24,214 nt of DNA from JBBQKQ01 sp043719155 (GTDB lineage Bacteria > Patescibacteriota > Minisyncoccia > Phycocordibacterales > UBA5272), in the NCBI GenBank assembly GCA_043719155.1, contig JAYSUJ010000036.1, positions 1 to 24,214 on the forward strand. The letters are read 5' to 3'. The notes below the pieces were generated by a model that was given only the letters and a program-made list of their open reading frames with translations, ran no database searches and had not been told where the DNA came from. Of this stretch, positions 6,220 through 13,883 are shown one piece after another. Numbering within the stretch: position 1 is the first letter of the stretch; each line of letters begins with the position of its first letter. The translations under genes and the position numbers were made by a program.

Positions 6220-9200
6220 TTAAATATTCTTAATGTTTTCCAAAATAACAGATTTATTAGAATAAGTTTTCGCTTCGGTACCGTCGTCTCTTATTTTTTT
6301 CATTTCAATTTTTATTTCTGGTTTTGTTTCTGACTTTGTAGCGTCTTTACTGTCTTCAATCTCTTTCTTTTCAACTTTTTTGTCTTTTGCTTCTTTGTCT
6401 TCTCTGTTTTTAAGACTTACTCTACCAGAAAAAATAAAAGGAGTATCTCTAATAAGTTTATCTTTTACTAATTCAAAAGTTTTTGGGAAAACAACTACTT
6501 CAACTTCAGAATCTAAATCTGAGACTTGAACAAAAGCCATTTTATCTTTCTTTTTAGTAAGCATCATACGTACGTCAGTTATGATGCCAGCAAAGTCGAC
6601 ACTACTGCCATCCTTTATATCATTGTTAATTTTAGTAATATTTATATTTCTTTGCTTTAATATTTCTTTCCATGGGTCGAGCGGATGTCCAGACAAATAT
6701 AATCCTAAAAGCTCACGTTCATTTTTTAAGATTTGCACTCTGGCCAATTTAGTTACTTGCTTTAGTTTAAGCTCTGTTACCTCTGCGACGTCACCAAAAA
6801 GAGAAACTTCACCAGCGTGAGTGTCATGCAACTGTAGTTGATAAGCTAAAATGTCCTCTATATTTAAAAACATTAGGGAACGTTCACCAAAGTCATCAAA
6901 AGCCCCAGAGTTTATAAGGGCTTCTAAAGATTTTTTATTGGTAGTTTTTTTGTCAATTCTAGCTATAAAGTCAGAAAGGTTTTTAAATTTACCACCTACT
7001 TTTCTTTTTTTTATTATCTCTTCAACCGCGTTACTACCTAAGTTCTTAATAGTATTCAAACCAAAAACAATCGTATCTGGATTATTGTCAATACTTTTGA
7101 TTATTGAAAAATGATCTTCAGAGTAGTTAACATTGGGTGGAGAAATAACAATTCCAATTCTTTTGCATTCTTTTACGGAGATGGCAACTTTTTCAGTCTC
7201 ACCTTCTTCACTGTGGAGTACGGCAGTCATGTATTCTGTGGGGAAGTTCGCTTTTAAATAAGCAGTAACATAGGCTACACGGCCATAGGATACAGAGTGG
7301 GCTTTGTTAAAACCGTAAGCTGCGAAAGGCTCTATCCAGGTCCACAGCTGCTGACCTTTTTGTTTGGACCAACCACTATAAGTAACACAACCATCAATAA
7401 ATTTCTCTTTTTGTTTTGCCATTTCTTCTGGGATTTTTTTACCCACAGCTTTACGAAATTTATCGAGCTCGGTCCAACTGTAACCAGCCAGTTTATTAGC
7501 CATCATTAAAAGATCGTCTTGATAAACCAAAATCCCATATGTTTTTTCCAAAATAGGGCGCAAGGCCTCATCTAAATAGGTGATGATTTCAGGATTGTTT
7601 TTACGACGAATATACTCTGGGATAAACTGTAAAGGACCTGGCCTGTAAAGTGCCACCATTGCATTTATATCGTTTACAGAAGTTGGCTGCAGCTCCATTA
7701 AAAATTTAGTCATACCTGTACCATTGAGTTGAAAGGTGTCTGTGGTCTCACCTCTTGTTAACATATCAAAAGTCTTCTTATCTTTCATATCTATGGTGTC
7801 ATAATCTAGTTGGACACCATGATTTTTCTGGATTAAGTCTATTGCATCGGCAATGATAGCCAAGTTTCCAAGACCAAGAAAATCAAATTTTAAAAGGCCT
7901 GCGTCTTCGATCGAGTACATGTCGTATTGGGAAATAATTTTACCTTCTCCTTTTGGGTCAAATTGGATTGGGGTAAAGTTGTTTAGCTCAGAAGGGGAGA
8001 TGAGAACTCCCGCCGCGTGCACGCCTATATGCCGTACGTTACCTTCTATGCGTTTTGCCATATCCACTATCTCTTTGGTCTCACGATTTTCATCATAATC
8101 CTTTTTGAATTCTGGTTCCTCTGCTAAAGCTCTTTCTAATGTCATGGGGAAACCTTGGGAACCCATGGGGATAATTTTTGAAATTCGGTCACCAACTAAA
8201 TATGGATAGCCCATAGAGCGTGCGACGTCTCGGACTGCGGCACGAGCAGCCATGGTTCCAAAAGTTCCGATTTGGGCTATCTTGTCAGCACCATACTTTT
8301 CTTTTACATACTCAACCATTTCACCGCGGCGGTTATCAGCATAGTCCATGTCTATGTCTGGCGCCCCGGGCCTCTCTTTATATAAAAATCTTTCAAAGGG
8401 AATTTCAAACTCCAGTGGGTTTATGTTGGTAATACCAGACAAATAAGTAACAAGTGAACCAGAAACTGATCCACGAATATTTGTTAAAATATTTTTTTCT
8501 TTAGCAGCTCGTAGTAAGTCGGCCACGCATAAAAGATAGGAGTCAAAACCTTTGAAAATAATAATGTCTAGCTCATAGTCGGCTCTGGCCAGCGTGACTT
8601 CATTTTTCTCTAATCCCCGATTCTCAAAACCATCATAAACTAATTTTTTTAAATAAGTTGCAGGTGTATGCCCTTCTGGTATTTCAACTTTTGGGAAAAC
8701 CCATTTACCTAGCTCTATCATTAGGTTACATTGGTCGGCGATTATTTGAGTATTTACTACCGCCTGTTTGGCTTCGTCACAGTCTGCATAAAGCTTTTCT
8801 ATTTCAGCTGGAGTGTGAAAAGAAAAGTTACCATTCATAAAAACTCTTTTAAATCTTTCTTTGCCGTCAACTTCATTGGAGATGCCCATCAAAACTTTTT
8901 GCGCCGGCTTGTCGCCAATGTTTAAATAATAAGAATTGGAGCTAGCAACTAGTGGTATGTCTAGTTCTTTAGAAAGGGAAATTGTGTGGGCGCGGACAGA
9001 TTTGGCTTCGGGGGTGTCGAGTGAACCGAGCTCAAGATAAAAATTTTCTACGCCAAAAATATTTTTAAGTTTCTCTAAATAAAATATAGCTTCTTGTAAA
9101 TCATCTGTTCGTAATTTTTCCCATAGGTAACTTTCAGTCAGACCACTCAGGCAAATTAAACCTTCTTTGTATTTTCCTATCTCTTCTAAATCAACACAAG

Positions 9201-9552
9201 GCACTTTTTTCCCAGCTGGCAAAATGTGTGCATGGGAAACCAATTTTATTAAATTTTTGTAGCCTATTTCATCTTTGCATAAAAACACCATTTTAAAGAT
9301 TCTATTTGTAGTTGTGTTTGTTTCTTCATGCATGCTTTTTTCGGCCACCGATAACTCAACACCAATAATACTTTTAAGACCTGCACTTTTGCACTCTTTT
9401 TGAAATTCAATTGCAGCATAAAGGTTGTTGGTGTCGGTCAAGGCTAAACTTGTAAAACCTAAACTTTTTGCGCGAGCCACCAAGTCGCCAACTTGGGGAA
9501 CGGCTTCTAAAAGAGAGTAATGAGAGTGAGTATGGAGGTGAGTAAAAGTCAT
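6220..9552 (-). CDS. dnaE: DNA polymerase III subunit alpha (DnaE)
   Basis: 1110 residues; the replicative polymerase catalytic subunit. The N-terminal PHP domain begins H-L-H-T-H-S-H-Y-S (5-13). Polymerase motifs follow: R-G-S-V-S-G-S-L (360-367), the catalytic P-D-I-D-M-D (398-403) with Asp401 and Asp403, A-L-Y-R-P-G-P-L in the palm and Y-G-F-N-K-A-H-S-x-x-Y in the fingers. An OB-fold follows near the C-terminus. The PHP site is degenerate: the usual T-D-H is T-D-T (39-41) and the usual N-D-x-H is S-N-S-Y (205-208), so proofreading must come from a separate exonuclease. The last 60 residues are a Lys/Glu-rich tail. The ATG at 9552 lies 8 bases after a TATACT element with no Shine-Dalgarno site. 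No clear terminator follows. Confidence 0.97.
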   Translation of the reverse strand: MTFTHLHTHSHYSLLEAVPQVGDLVARAKSLGFTSLALTDTNNLYAAIEFQKECKSAGLKSIIGVELSVAEKSMHEETNTTTNRIFKMVFLCKDEIGYKNLIKLVSHAHILPAGKKVPCVDLEEIGKYKEGLICLSGLTESYLWEKLRTDDLQEAIFYLEKLKNIFGVENFYLELGSLDTPEAKSVRAHTISLSKELDIPLVASSNSYYLNIGDKPAQKVLMGISNEVDGKERFKRVFMNGNFSFHTPAEIEKLYADCDEAKQAVVNTQIIADQCNLMIELGKWVFPKVEIPEGHTPATYLKKLVYDGFENRGLEKNEVTLARADYELDIIIFKGFDSYLLCVADLLRAAKEKNILTNIRGSVSGSLVTYLSGITNINPLEFEIPFERFLYKERPGAPDIDMDYADNRRGEMVEYVKEKYGADKIAQIGTFGTMAARAAVRDVARSMGYPYLVGDRISKIIPMGSQGFPMTLERALAEEPEFKKDYDENRETKEIVDMAKRIEGNVRHIGVHAAGVLISPSELNNFTPIQFDPKGEGKIISQYDMYSIEDAGLLKFDFLGLGNLAIIADAIDLIQKNHGVQLDYDTIDMKDKKTFDMLTRGETTDTFQLNGTGMTKFLMELQPTSVNDINAMVALYRPGPLQFIPEYIRRKNNPEIITYLDEALRPILEKTYGILVYQDDLLMMANKLAGYSWTELDKFRKAVGKKIPEEMAKQKEKFIDGCVTYSGWSKQKGQQLWTWIEPFAAYGFNKAHSVSYGRVAYVTAYLKANFPTEYMTAVLHSEEGETEKVAISVKECKRIGIVISPPNVNYSEDHFSIIKSIDNNPDTIVFGLNTIKNLGSNAVEEIIKKRKVGGKFKNLSDFIARIDKKTTNKKSLEALINSGAFDDFGERSLMFLNIEDILAYQLQLHDTHAGEVSLFGDVAEVTELKLKQVTKLARVQILKNERELLGLYLSGHPLDPWKEILKQRNINITKINNDIKDGSSVDFAGIITDVRMMLTKKKDKMAFVQVSDLDSEVEVVVFPKTFELVKDKLIRDTPFIFSGRVSLKNREDKEAKDKKVEKKEIEDSKDATKSETKPEIKIEMKKIRDDGTEAKTYSNKSVILENIKNI

Positions 9553-9560
9553 GTTAAAAA

Positions 9561-9566
9561 AGTATA
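9561..9566 (-). promoter_or_regulatory. Possible -10 of dnaE, near-leaderless
   Basis: Minus-strand TATACT ends 8 bases before the dnaE ATG, with no convincing -35. The same hexamer is found upstream of the PfkB gene and the 47-residue gene. Confidence 0.4.
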
Positions 9567-9633
9567 TATTTGTTATGTAAAAATTTCAATATTTACAAAT
9601 TATTTTTTCCAAGTAAAAGCAAAACAATTTAAT

Positions 9634-9663
9634 TTGACAAAATTAGTCTATTTGTGTTATTGT
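9634..9663 (+). promoter_or_regulatory. Promoter of 9697-9915
   Basis: TTGACA (9634-9639), an 18-base spacer, then TATTGT (9658-9663) preceded by TGT. A second -10 candidate, TATTAT at 9663-9668, has too long a spacer. The leader is about 27 nt with an AGGTGA ribosome site. Confidence 0.65.
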
Positions 9664-9696
9664 ATTATTTATCCCACTCAAAAAAATAGGTGACAA

Positions 9697-9915
9697 ATGT
9701 CGGTTTCATTGGCCTGGTTTTTGCAGTTCGTGACTGATATAGTCATGAACTCTCTGCCGCTTATTGTTCAAATCACTGGGATTTTAGTGATAGCATGTGC
9801 GATCACTCCAGTGAGAGTCAGGGTGCTACGCTGGTTCCATGCCAACATTGGCTGGAGTGGAGTAGCGATTTTTGTCGTCGGACTGCTGCTCTTGTTCGAG
9901 TTTGGCAGGCGATGA
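9697..9915 (+). CDS. Small two-helix membrane protein
   Basis: 72 residues, mostly hydrophobic: helix one about 5-37 (possibly a long or broken segment), a short loop with several Arg and a Trp (V-R-V-R-V-L-R-W-F), helix two about 52-68, ending F-G-R-R. The basic loop and tail suggest they are cytoplasmic by the positive-inside rule. No family is recognised. The ATG has AGGTGA 5 bases upstream; the stop is TGA. It has its own promoter and a strong terminator just 6 bases after the stop. GC content is clearly higher than dnaE, which ends head-to-head with it. Confidence 0.75.
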   Translation: MSVSLAWFLQFVTDIVMNSLPLIVQITGILVIACAITPVRVRVLRWFHANIGWSGVAIFVVGLLLLFEFGRR

Positions 9916-9920
9916 CCACA

Positions 9921-9959
9921 AAAGCATGTACTTGGTTCAAACCCAAGGCATGCTTTTTT
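9921..9959 (+). terminator. Intrinsic terminator of 9697-9915
   Basis: AAAGCATG (9921-9928) pairs with CATGCTTT (9949-9956), with CTTGG and CCAAG pairing inside, followed by T through 9959. Confidence 0.85.
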
Positions 9960-9961
9960 AA

Positions 9962-9989
9962 TTGACTTACAAAAAAATAAATGTATAAT
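9962..9989 (+). promoter_or_regulatory. Promoter of the 55-residue zinc-ribbon gene
   Basis: TTGACT (9962-9967), a 16-base spacer, TATAAT (9984-9989). It starts 3 bases after the previous gene's terminator, so terminator and promoter are back to back. Confidence 0.7.
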
Positions 9990-10021
9990 AAATTATCCAA
10001 CAACAGAAGAAAGGTTTTTAA

Positions 10022-10189
10022 ATGTCACATGATTCTCGTTCCCCGATTCGCACTAGTGATCAGGTCTTGAGGCTTTTAATGCATTTCACTCGCAAAAAAC
10101 TTGCATGTGGCTGCATTGAAGTTCAGGACGAGGTGGGTAAGGTGACTTTCTCTTGTCGCAAATGCAAAGAGAAGAAAAAGCTAAACTAG
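10022..10189 (+). CDS. 55-residue zinc-ribbon-like protein
   Basis: A short gene with a full set of signals: promoter at 9962-9989, AAAGG about 7 bases before the ATG, a TAG stop at 10187-10189 and a hairpin terminator at 10207-10245. The protein is basic and has four cysteines as C-G-C (29-31) and C-R-K-C (45-48), a C-x-C / C-x-x-C pattern that could hold one zinc. The layout, with a hydrophobic segment before the second pair and L-N at the end, loosely recalls phage Com-type zinc ribbons. The similarity is too slight to name it. It is probably a nucleic-acid- or protein-binding small protein. GC content is near half. Confidence 0.7.
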   Translation: MSHDSRSPIRTSDQVLRLLMHFTRKKLACGCIEVQDEVGKVTFSCRKCKEKKKLN

Positions 10190-10206
10190 TTATTTCTGTT
10201 TTGGAG

Positions 10207-10245
10207 CAGGCTGAGCGCAACTTTGTGCCAGTCTGTTTTCTTTTT
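10207..10245 (+). terminator. Intrinsic terminator of 10022-10189
   Basis: CAGGCTG (10207-10213) and GCGCA (10215-10219) pair with TGTGC and CAGTCTG (10224-10235) around ACTT, with one bulged A and G-T wobbles. TTTTCTTTTT follows. Confidence 0.75.
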
Positions 10246-10250
10246 CAAGT

Positions 10251-11282
10251 TTATATCTCTACTATTTTATAATCTGTAGGGGCTTTTGCTAACCAAAATT
10301 CTATTTCCTCTATTGTGAGAAGACCTTTTTGAGCACCTATTTCTTGAACCACGTTCATGCTGTTTATCGGTGCATACCTCATTGCTTCGAGCGGGTTTTT
10401 ACCAAGAGCAAGCATGGCAGTAAAACAACTTGCAAAAGCATCACCACAGCCAGTTCTTTCAAGAGCCGGTTTTGGATCTGGGTAAATCGGCATGAAATAG
10501 TTTTTATTTTGCCACCGCAAATAGGCACCATTTGGACCGTCAGTAATGCAAACAATTTCCGGGCCTAGTTTTTGAGTTTTTATTAATAAGTCTTGGATAG
10601 AAACTTTTTCAGAAGCGTGAATATTTAAAATTAACTCAGCTTCTTCCTTGTTTACAACAAACAGATGTGACATTTGATAAAGTGGGGCAAGCGCAGTAGA
10701 TCCCATTTGCATTTGAAAAGTACCGGGTTGAAAAACCAATCTAGTCTGTCTGTTTTTTTTCAACCAAGAAATTATTTCTAAATGATATTCCATAGAATCT
10801 GCAGGTAGCGATGAAAGATACAAAAATTTAGGAGCTAAACCATTTGGGGAAAATTTTCGCTCATCAAGTTTTCTGGGGTAATGATTGTGCTTTACTAAAA
10901 TAGTTCTTTCTGGAGGGTACCACAAAACGTAATGATAGTTGGTCTTTATATTTTCATGGCTTGTTACATTTAAAATATCCACCCTTTCACTTCTAAAATT
11001 TTCCAAACATTTTTCACCAAGTTCATCTTGTCCAAGCTCGGTGGCAATAGCGGACTTTAATCCAAGTCTGGCAATAGAGACTGCAGCATTGGCTGAGTTT
11101 CCTACACCGTAACATATTGTGTCGTCTTCAAAAGGTATTTTAGAACCAAAGGGTAGAGTAATTGTGCAGCCAACATTGTCGATGTTGCAATGCAGTTCTG
11201 CTTTAACAAGTTTGATAAATGGCTCGACTACTGTATCGCCGATAGAAAGCACGTCAATCTGTTGTTCTTTTATTATGTCCAT
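10251..11282 (-). CDS. PfkB-family sugar kinase
   Basis: 343 residues, ribokinase-like fold. PfkB enzymes phosphorylate sugars, sugar phosphates or nucleosides with ATP. The N-terminal signature is G-V-G-N-S-A-N-A-A (59-67), followed by A-R-L-G. N-K-E-E (211-214) matches the family's N-x-x-E metal/phosphate motif. The C-terminal signature R-T-G-C-G-D-A-F (276-283) supplies the anion hole and catalytic base Asp281; the usual D-T-x-G-A-G-D is changed to R-T-G-C-G-D. The substrate cannot be read from the sequence. Given the aldolase and transketolase nearby, a sugar phosphate is attractive but unproven, and a nucleoside is equally possible. Low GC, no Shine-Dalgarno site, TAA stop. Confidence 0.85.
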   Translation of the reverse strand: MDIIKEQQIDVLSIGDTVVEPFIKLVKAELHCNIDNVGCTITLPFGSKIPFEDDTICYGVGNSANAAVSIARLGLKSAIATELGQDELGEKCLENFRSERVDILNVTSHENIKTNYHYVLWYPPERTILVKHNHYPRKLDERKFSPNGLAPKFLYLSSLPADSMEYHLEIISWLKKNRQTRLVFQPGTFQMQMGSTALAPLYQMSHLFVVNKEEAELILNIHASEKVSIQDLLIKTQKLGPEIVCITDGPNGAYLRWQNKNYFMPIYPDPKPALERTGCGDAFASCFTAMLALGKNPLEAMRYAPINSMNVVQEIGAQKGLLTIEEIEFWLAKAPTDYKIVEI

Positions 11283-11299
11283 ATTTTTTATGTAATAAG

Positions 11300-11312
11300 A
11301 GTATACAGTATA
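11300..11312 (-). promoter_or_regulatory. -10 elements of the PfkB gene
   Basis: Two minus-strand TATACT hexamers, at 11300-11305 (preceded by TG) and 11307-11312. The distal one sits in TTTACTATACT, an 11-mer also found upstream of the 47-residue gene at 19260-19270. No -35 is clear. Confidence 0.5.
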
Positions 11313-11324
11313 GTAAAAATATTT

Positions 11325-11353
11325 TTGTACTTTTATAAGTAATTTGCTATAAT
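11325..11353 (+). promoter_or_regulatory. Promoter of 11397-11828
   Basis: TTGTAC (11325-11330), a 17-base spacer, TGC-TATAAT (11345-11353). The leader is about 37 nt and contains a perfect 12-base palindrome AAGTTTAAACTT (11369-11380) just before the GGAG ribosome site. Confidence 0.7.
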
Positions 11354-11396
11354 GCCCGTGTTCAAACTAAGTTTAAACTTTAAATGGAGTAAGACC

Positions 11397-11828
11397 ATGG
11401 CTCGCTCTTGCGCTTACGTCGTTATCGACGATAATCCACCTTTTCATTCAACTAGCGGTCCGTATAAAAGATCCAAGATACCAGAAATGGTGTTGATCTG
11501 CTACGACACACTTGCTGTTGAAAAGATCAACCAGCGCAGGGACTTTCATGGCCTGCCAGAAGAGTTAAAATTTAAGTGTCCGGCCAAGTATGCTTTGGCA
11601 CTTTCCGAAGGTGGCGAAGACGCCAGTATTTTTTGCCAGGTACACGCACATCCGGGTGAATTTCAAAAGGCGGCAGTTTGGTTTGACTGCTTTTGGCATC
11701 TCCCACAAGCGATCGAGATCTTGAAAGGTCGACACCCAGTAAACAGCATTTCTTCTGGAGTCAGTGCTGTCCTAGACTGGCCTGTCTCAGATGAAAAGAT
11801 GATAAAAAGCAGTGTTGTAGAGGTGTAA
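11397..11828 (+). CDS. Hypothetical protein, 143 residues
   Basis: No family recognised. Soluble, with no signal peptide or membrane helix. It begins M-A-R-S-C-A-Y-V-V-I-D-D and holds several cysteines, with C-Q-V-H-A-H-P-G and a W-F-D-C-F-W-H-L-P aromatic segment in the middle. No regular C-x-x-C zinc pattern is visible. One hand-counted 60-base block is about 53% GC. The start is ATG 11397 with GGAG about 8 bases upstream; the in-frame ATG at 11352 was rejected because it lies inside the promoter's -10 box. It has its own promoter and terminator and is probably monocistronic. Confidence 0.75.
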   Translation: MARSCAYVVIDDNPPFHSTSGPYKRSKIPEMVLICYDTLAVEKINQRRDFHGLPEELKFKCPAKYALALSEGGEDASIFCQVHAHPGEFQKAAVWFDCFWHLPQAIEILKGRHPVNSISSGVSAVLDWPVSDEKMIKSSVVEV

Positions 11829-11858
11829 AACCCTTTATAAAAAAAATAGGTAAATTTA

Positions 11859-11898
11859 ACAGTTCTCAATCTTAAGTGAAAGAGAGCTGTTTTTCTTT
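11859..11898 (+). terminator. Intrinsic terminator of 11397-11828
   Basis: ACAGTTCTC (11859-11867) pairs with GAGAGCTGT (11882-11890) with one wobble, followed by TTTTCTTT. Confidence 0.75.
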
Positions 11899-11945
11899 CT
11901 GTTTTTTTAAAGTATACTTAAGTTTAAAGTTCGTGTAAAAAACAT

Positions 11946-11951
11946 TATAAT
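11946..11951 (+). promoter_or_regulatory. -10 element of 11968-12495
   Basis: Perfect TATAAT 16 bases before the ATG, giving a leader of about 10 nt with no Shine-Dalgarno sequence. The best -35 is a poor TTTAAA (11923-11928). Confidence 0.55.
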
Positions 11952-11967
11952 AATTAAAATATAAAAT

Positions 11968-12495
11968 ATGACAAGAGAATTTAAACCATTAACAGTAAAT
12001 ACTCCAGAAGAAATTGAAGCTGAGAGACTGTATTATCAAGCAATAGAAGATGCAATGAATGAGTCTCGCAAGAAAAAAATGTGGGGTCAGATTGATGCAG
12101 AAAACGAGAGAATGAATTCTGAGACAATCAGAAAGACCGAAATGAGGAAAATAATTGAAGATTTTGAAGAAATAATTATAGATACAATGACTTCTGAAAA
12201 ACATGTAAATGTTAAAAAGACAGAATTATTTTATACTGACCCGTATACTGCAAAATCACATATGTCAGAATCTGGCCTGGAGTATTTAAAAATCCAGCTT
12301 GAAAATTACTGTGAAGAAAATAATTTATCTAAAGATTTGTTAGATGGGTTATGGTGTAATTTTGAGATTACTAAAGAAGTTATGGAGCCAGTTGTCATAG
12401 ATGAAACTGGAAATAGTTTAACGAGTCGATATAGATCTGTTGATTTTATGAAAAATATTAGGGAATTTTTTAGTTGTGCTAAAATGGGGCTTTAA
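11968..12495 (+). CDS. Hypothetical acidic helical protein
   Basis: 175 residues, very low GC, no family recognised. The sequence is rich in Glu and Lys, with long stretches likely to be helical or coiled-coil (about 12-75). There is no signal peptide or membrane segment. Two cysteines (one in E-N-Y-C-E-E, one in L-W-C-N-F) lie in the second half and a third is near the end. It is first in a probable three-gene operon with the aldolase (16 bases downstream) and rlmH. It has no Shine-Dalgarno site and stops with TAA, in the style of the core genes. Confidence 0.7.
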   Translation: MTREFKPLTVNTPEEIEAERLYYQAIEDAMNESRKKKMWGQIDAENERMNSETIRKTEMRKIIEDFEEIIIDTMTSEKHVNVKKTELFYTDPYTAKSHMSESGLEYLKIQLENYCEENNLSKDLLDGLWCNFEITKEVMEPVVIDETGNSLTSRYRSVDFMKNIREFFSCAKMGL

Positions 12496-12511
12496 ATAAC
12501 AATCATTTAAC

Positions 12512-13384
12512 ATGAAAGCAAACAAAACATTAAGAGAATACATTTTAGAGGCACAAAGTACAGGGGTAGCCGTTGGGCATTTTAATTTCTCAACATTCGA
12601 CGTAGCCCAAGCAATTGTCAATGCAGCTAAAAATTTAAATTTACCTGTGATTTTAGGCTTATCAGAAGGTGAAAGAGACTTTGCGGGTTTTCAAGAAGCA
12701 GTGGCATGGGTAAAGGCTGTCAGAGAAAATTTTTATGCCCCAGTTTTTTTAAATGCCGACCATACCTATAGTTTTGAAAGAGTAAAAGAAGCTGTAGAAG
12801 CGGGTTTTGATATGGTTATTTACGATGATGCTGGCGGAGATTTAGATAAAAATATTGAAGAAGCTAAAAAGTGCCGTGAGTTTATAAATAATTTTAACAA
12901 AGAAAAAGGGGCAGATGTTTTGTTAGAAGCTGAATTGGGCTATATCGGAAAAAGTTCTAAAATTTTGACCGAACTTCCAGATGGCTTAGAAATGACAAAA
13001 GTAGAAGATGCCGTGAAATTTGTAGAAAATGTTTTACCAGACTTGCTAGCTCCAGCGGTAGGAAATGTGCATGGTATGTTAAAAGATGTGCCTGACCCTG
13101 ACTTAAACGAAGTGCGTGTGAGTGAGATATTTGCAGCTGTTAAAATCCCACTGGTCTTACACGGGGCTTCTGGTAACACAAAAGAAGATATACAAAGGTG
13201 TATCAAAAATGGGGTGGCAGTAGTGCATGTAAATACTGAGATACGCGTTGCCTACAAAGAGGCGCTTAAAAAGCATATAACAGAAAGTGATGAAGTTGCA
13301 CCATATAAATATATGAAAGAGATAGAAGCAGATGTACAGAAAGTGGTGGAAGAAAAATTAAAAATCTTTAATTTTATAAATTAA
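12512..13384 (+). CDS. fba: Class II fructose-bisphosphate aldolase
   Basis: 290 residues, a zinc-dependent aldolase that splits or forms fructose 1,6-bisphosphate (dihydroxyacetone phosphate plus glyceraldehyde 3-phosphate). N-A-D-H-T (81-85) gives catalytic Asp83 and zinc ligand His84. E-A-E-L-G-Y-I-G (139-146) is the typical glutamate motif. G-N-V-H-G (184-188) and L-V-L-H-G-A-S-G (214-221) supply zinc ligands His187 and His217 and the phosphate site. V-H-V-N-T-E (238-243) is the final substrate-binding strand. The related tagatose-bisphosphate or ketose-bisphosphate aldolases share these motifs, so exact substrate preference is not certain. It ends with TAA immediately before the rlmH ATG, so translation is likely coupled. 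Confidence 0.92.
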   Translation: MKANKTLREYILEAQSTGVAVGHFNFSTFDVAQAIVNAAKNLNLPVILGLSEGERDFAGFQEAVAWVKAVRENFYAPVFLNADHTYSFERVKEAVEAGFDMVIYDDAGGDLDKNIEEAKKCREFINNFNKEKGADVLLEAELGYIGKSSKILTELPDGLEMTKVEDAVKFVENVLPDLLAPAVGNVHGMLKDVPDPDLNEVRVSEIFAAVKIPLVLHGASGNTKEDIQRCIKNGVAVVHVNTEIRVAYKEALKKHITESDEVAPYKYMKEIEADVQKVVEEKLKIFNFIN

Positions 13385-13849
13385 ATGAAAGTAATTGTTG
13401 CACTACATGGCAAAACGAAAGATAAGAGAGTTTTAGATTTGCTGGAAGAGTACACAAAAAAGATTTCTCGCTACCAGAAAATAGAATTAATTTTTTTGCC
13501 TCTATCAGAATTTACCACACATCCCGGTAGTGTGCAGTTGCGAAAAATTCTGGAAAAATTTGATGGTTCAAAGGTTTATTTATTAGATGAAGATGGGAAG
13601 GAGTACACAAGTTTAAAGTTTGCTGAAAATTATGAAAAAGATTTAAATAATGCAGAGAAAGAAGTCGTCTTTGTTGTTGGCCCAGCTAAAGGTTTTGGAG
13701 AGGTGGCTGCAATTAAATTAAATACACATTTACAGTTAATTTCTCTCTCAAAAATGGCTATGCAGCATGACTTGGCGAGTTTGGTTTTAGTTGAGCAGAT
13801 TTATCGCTCAGTTTCCATAAAAAATAACCTTCCTTATCACAAGGTTTAA
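13385..13849 (+). CDS. rlmH: 23S rRNA (pseudouridine-1915 N3)-methyltransferase RlmH
   Basis: 154 residues, the standard length for this SPOUT-family methyltransferase, which methylates pseudouridine 1915 in helix 69 of 23S rRNA using S-adenosylmethionine. Visible marks are L-D-E-D-G-K-E-Y (67-74), the SAM-knot glycine motif V-F-V-V-G-P-A-K-G-F-G (about 95-105), I-S-L-S-K-M-A-M-Q-H and V-E-Q-I-Y-R-S in the trefoil knot, and the family-defining C-terminal Y-H-K. It starts on the base after the aldolase stop codon, with no Shine-Dalgarno site. Confidence 0.95.
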   Translation: MKVIVALHGKTKDKRVLDLLEEYTKKISRYQKIELIFLPLSEFTTHPGSVQLRKILEKFDGSKVYLLDEDGKEYTSLKFAENYEKDLNNAEKEVVFVVGPAKGFGEVAAIKLNTHLQLISLSKMAMQHDLASLVLVEQIYRSVSIKNNLPYHKV

Positions 13850-13853
13850 TTTC

Positions 13854-13862
13854 TGCTATAAT
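13854..13862 (+). promoter_or_regulatory. Extended -10 promoter of the M3 peptidase gene
   Basis: TGCTATAAT begins 5 bases after the rlmH stop. The leader is about 15 nt, A-rich and without a Shine-Dalgarno sequence. A weak TTATCA (13834-13839) sits at 17-base spacing. Confidence 0.7.
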
Positions 13863-13883
13863 TTAAACAATTAAATAAAAAAT

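Noticed and set aside
11352..11396. Upstream ATG extending the 143-residue protein by 15 codons
   Set aside because: The ATG lies in the TATAAT -10 element, so it would not be in the transcript. ATG 11397 has a GGAG site.
9697..11828. Integron-like gene cassettes (single genes each followed by a hairpin)
   Set aside because: The hairpins share no sequence, are normal T-tract terminators, and each gene has its own promoter. No integrase or conserved recombination site is seen.
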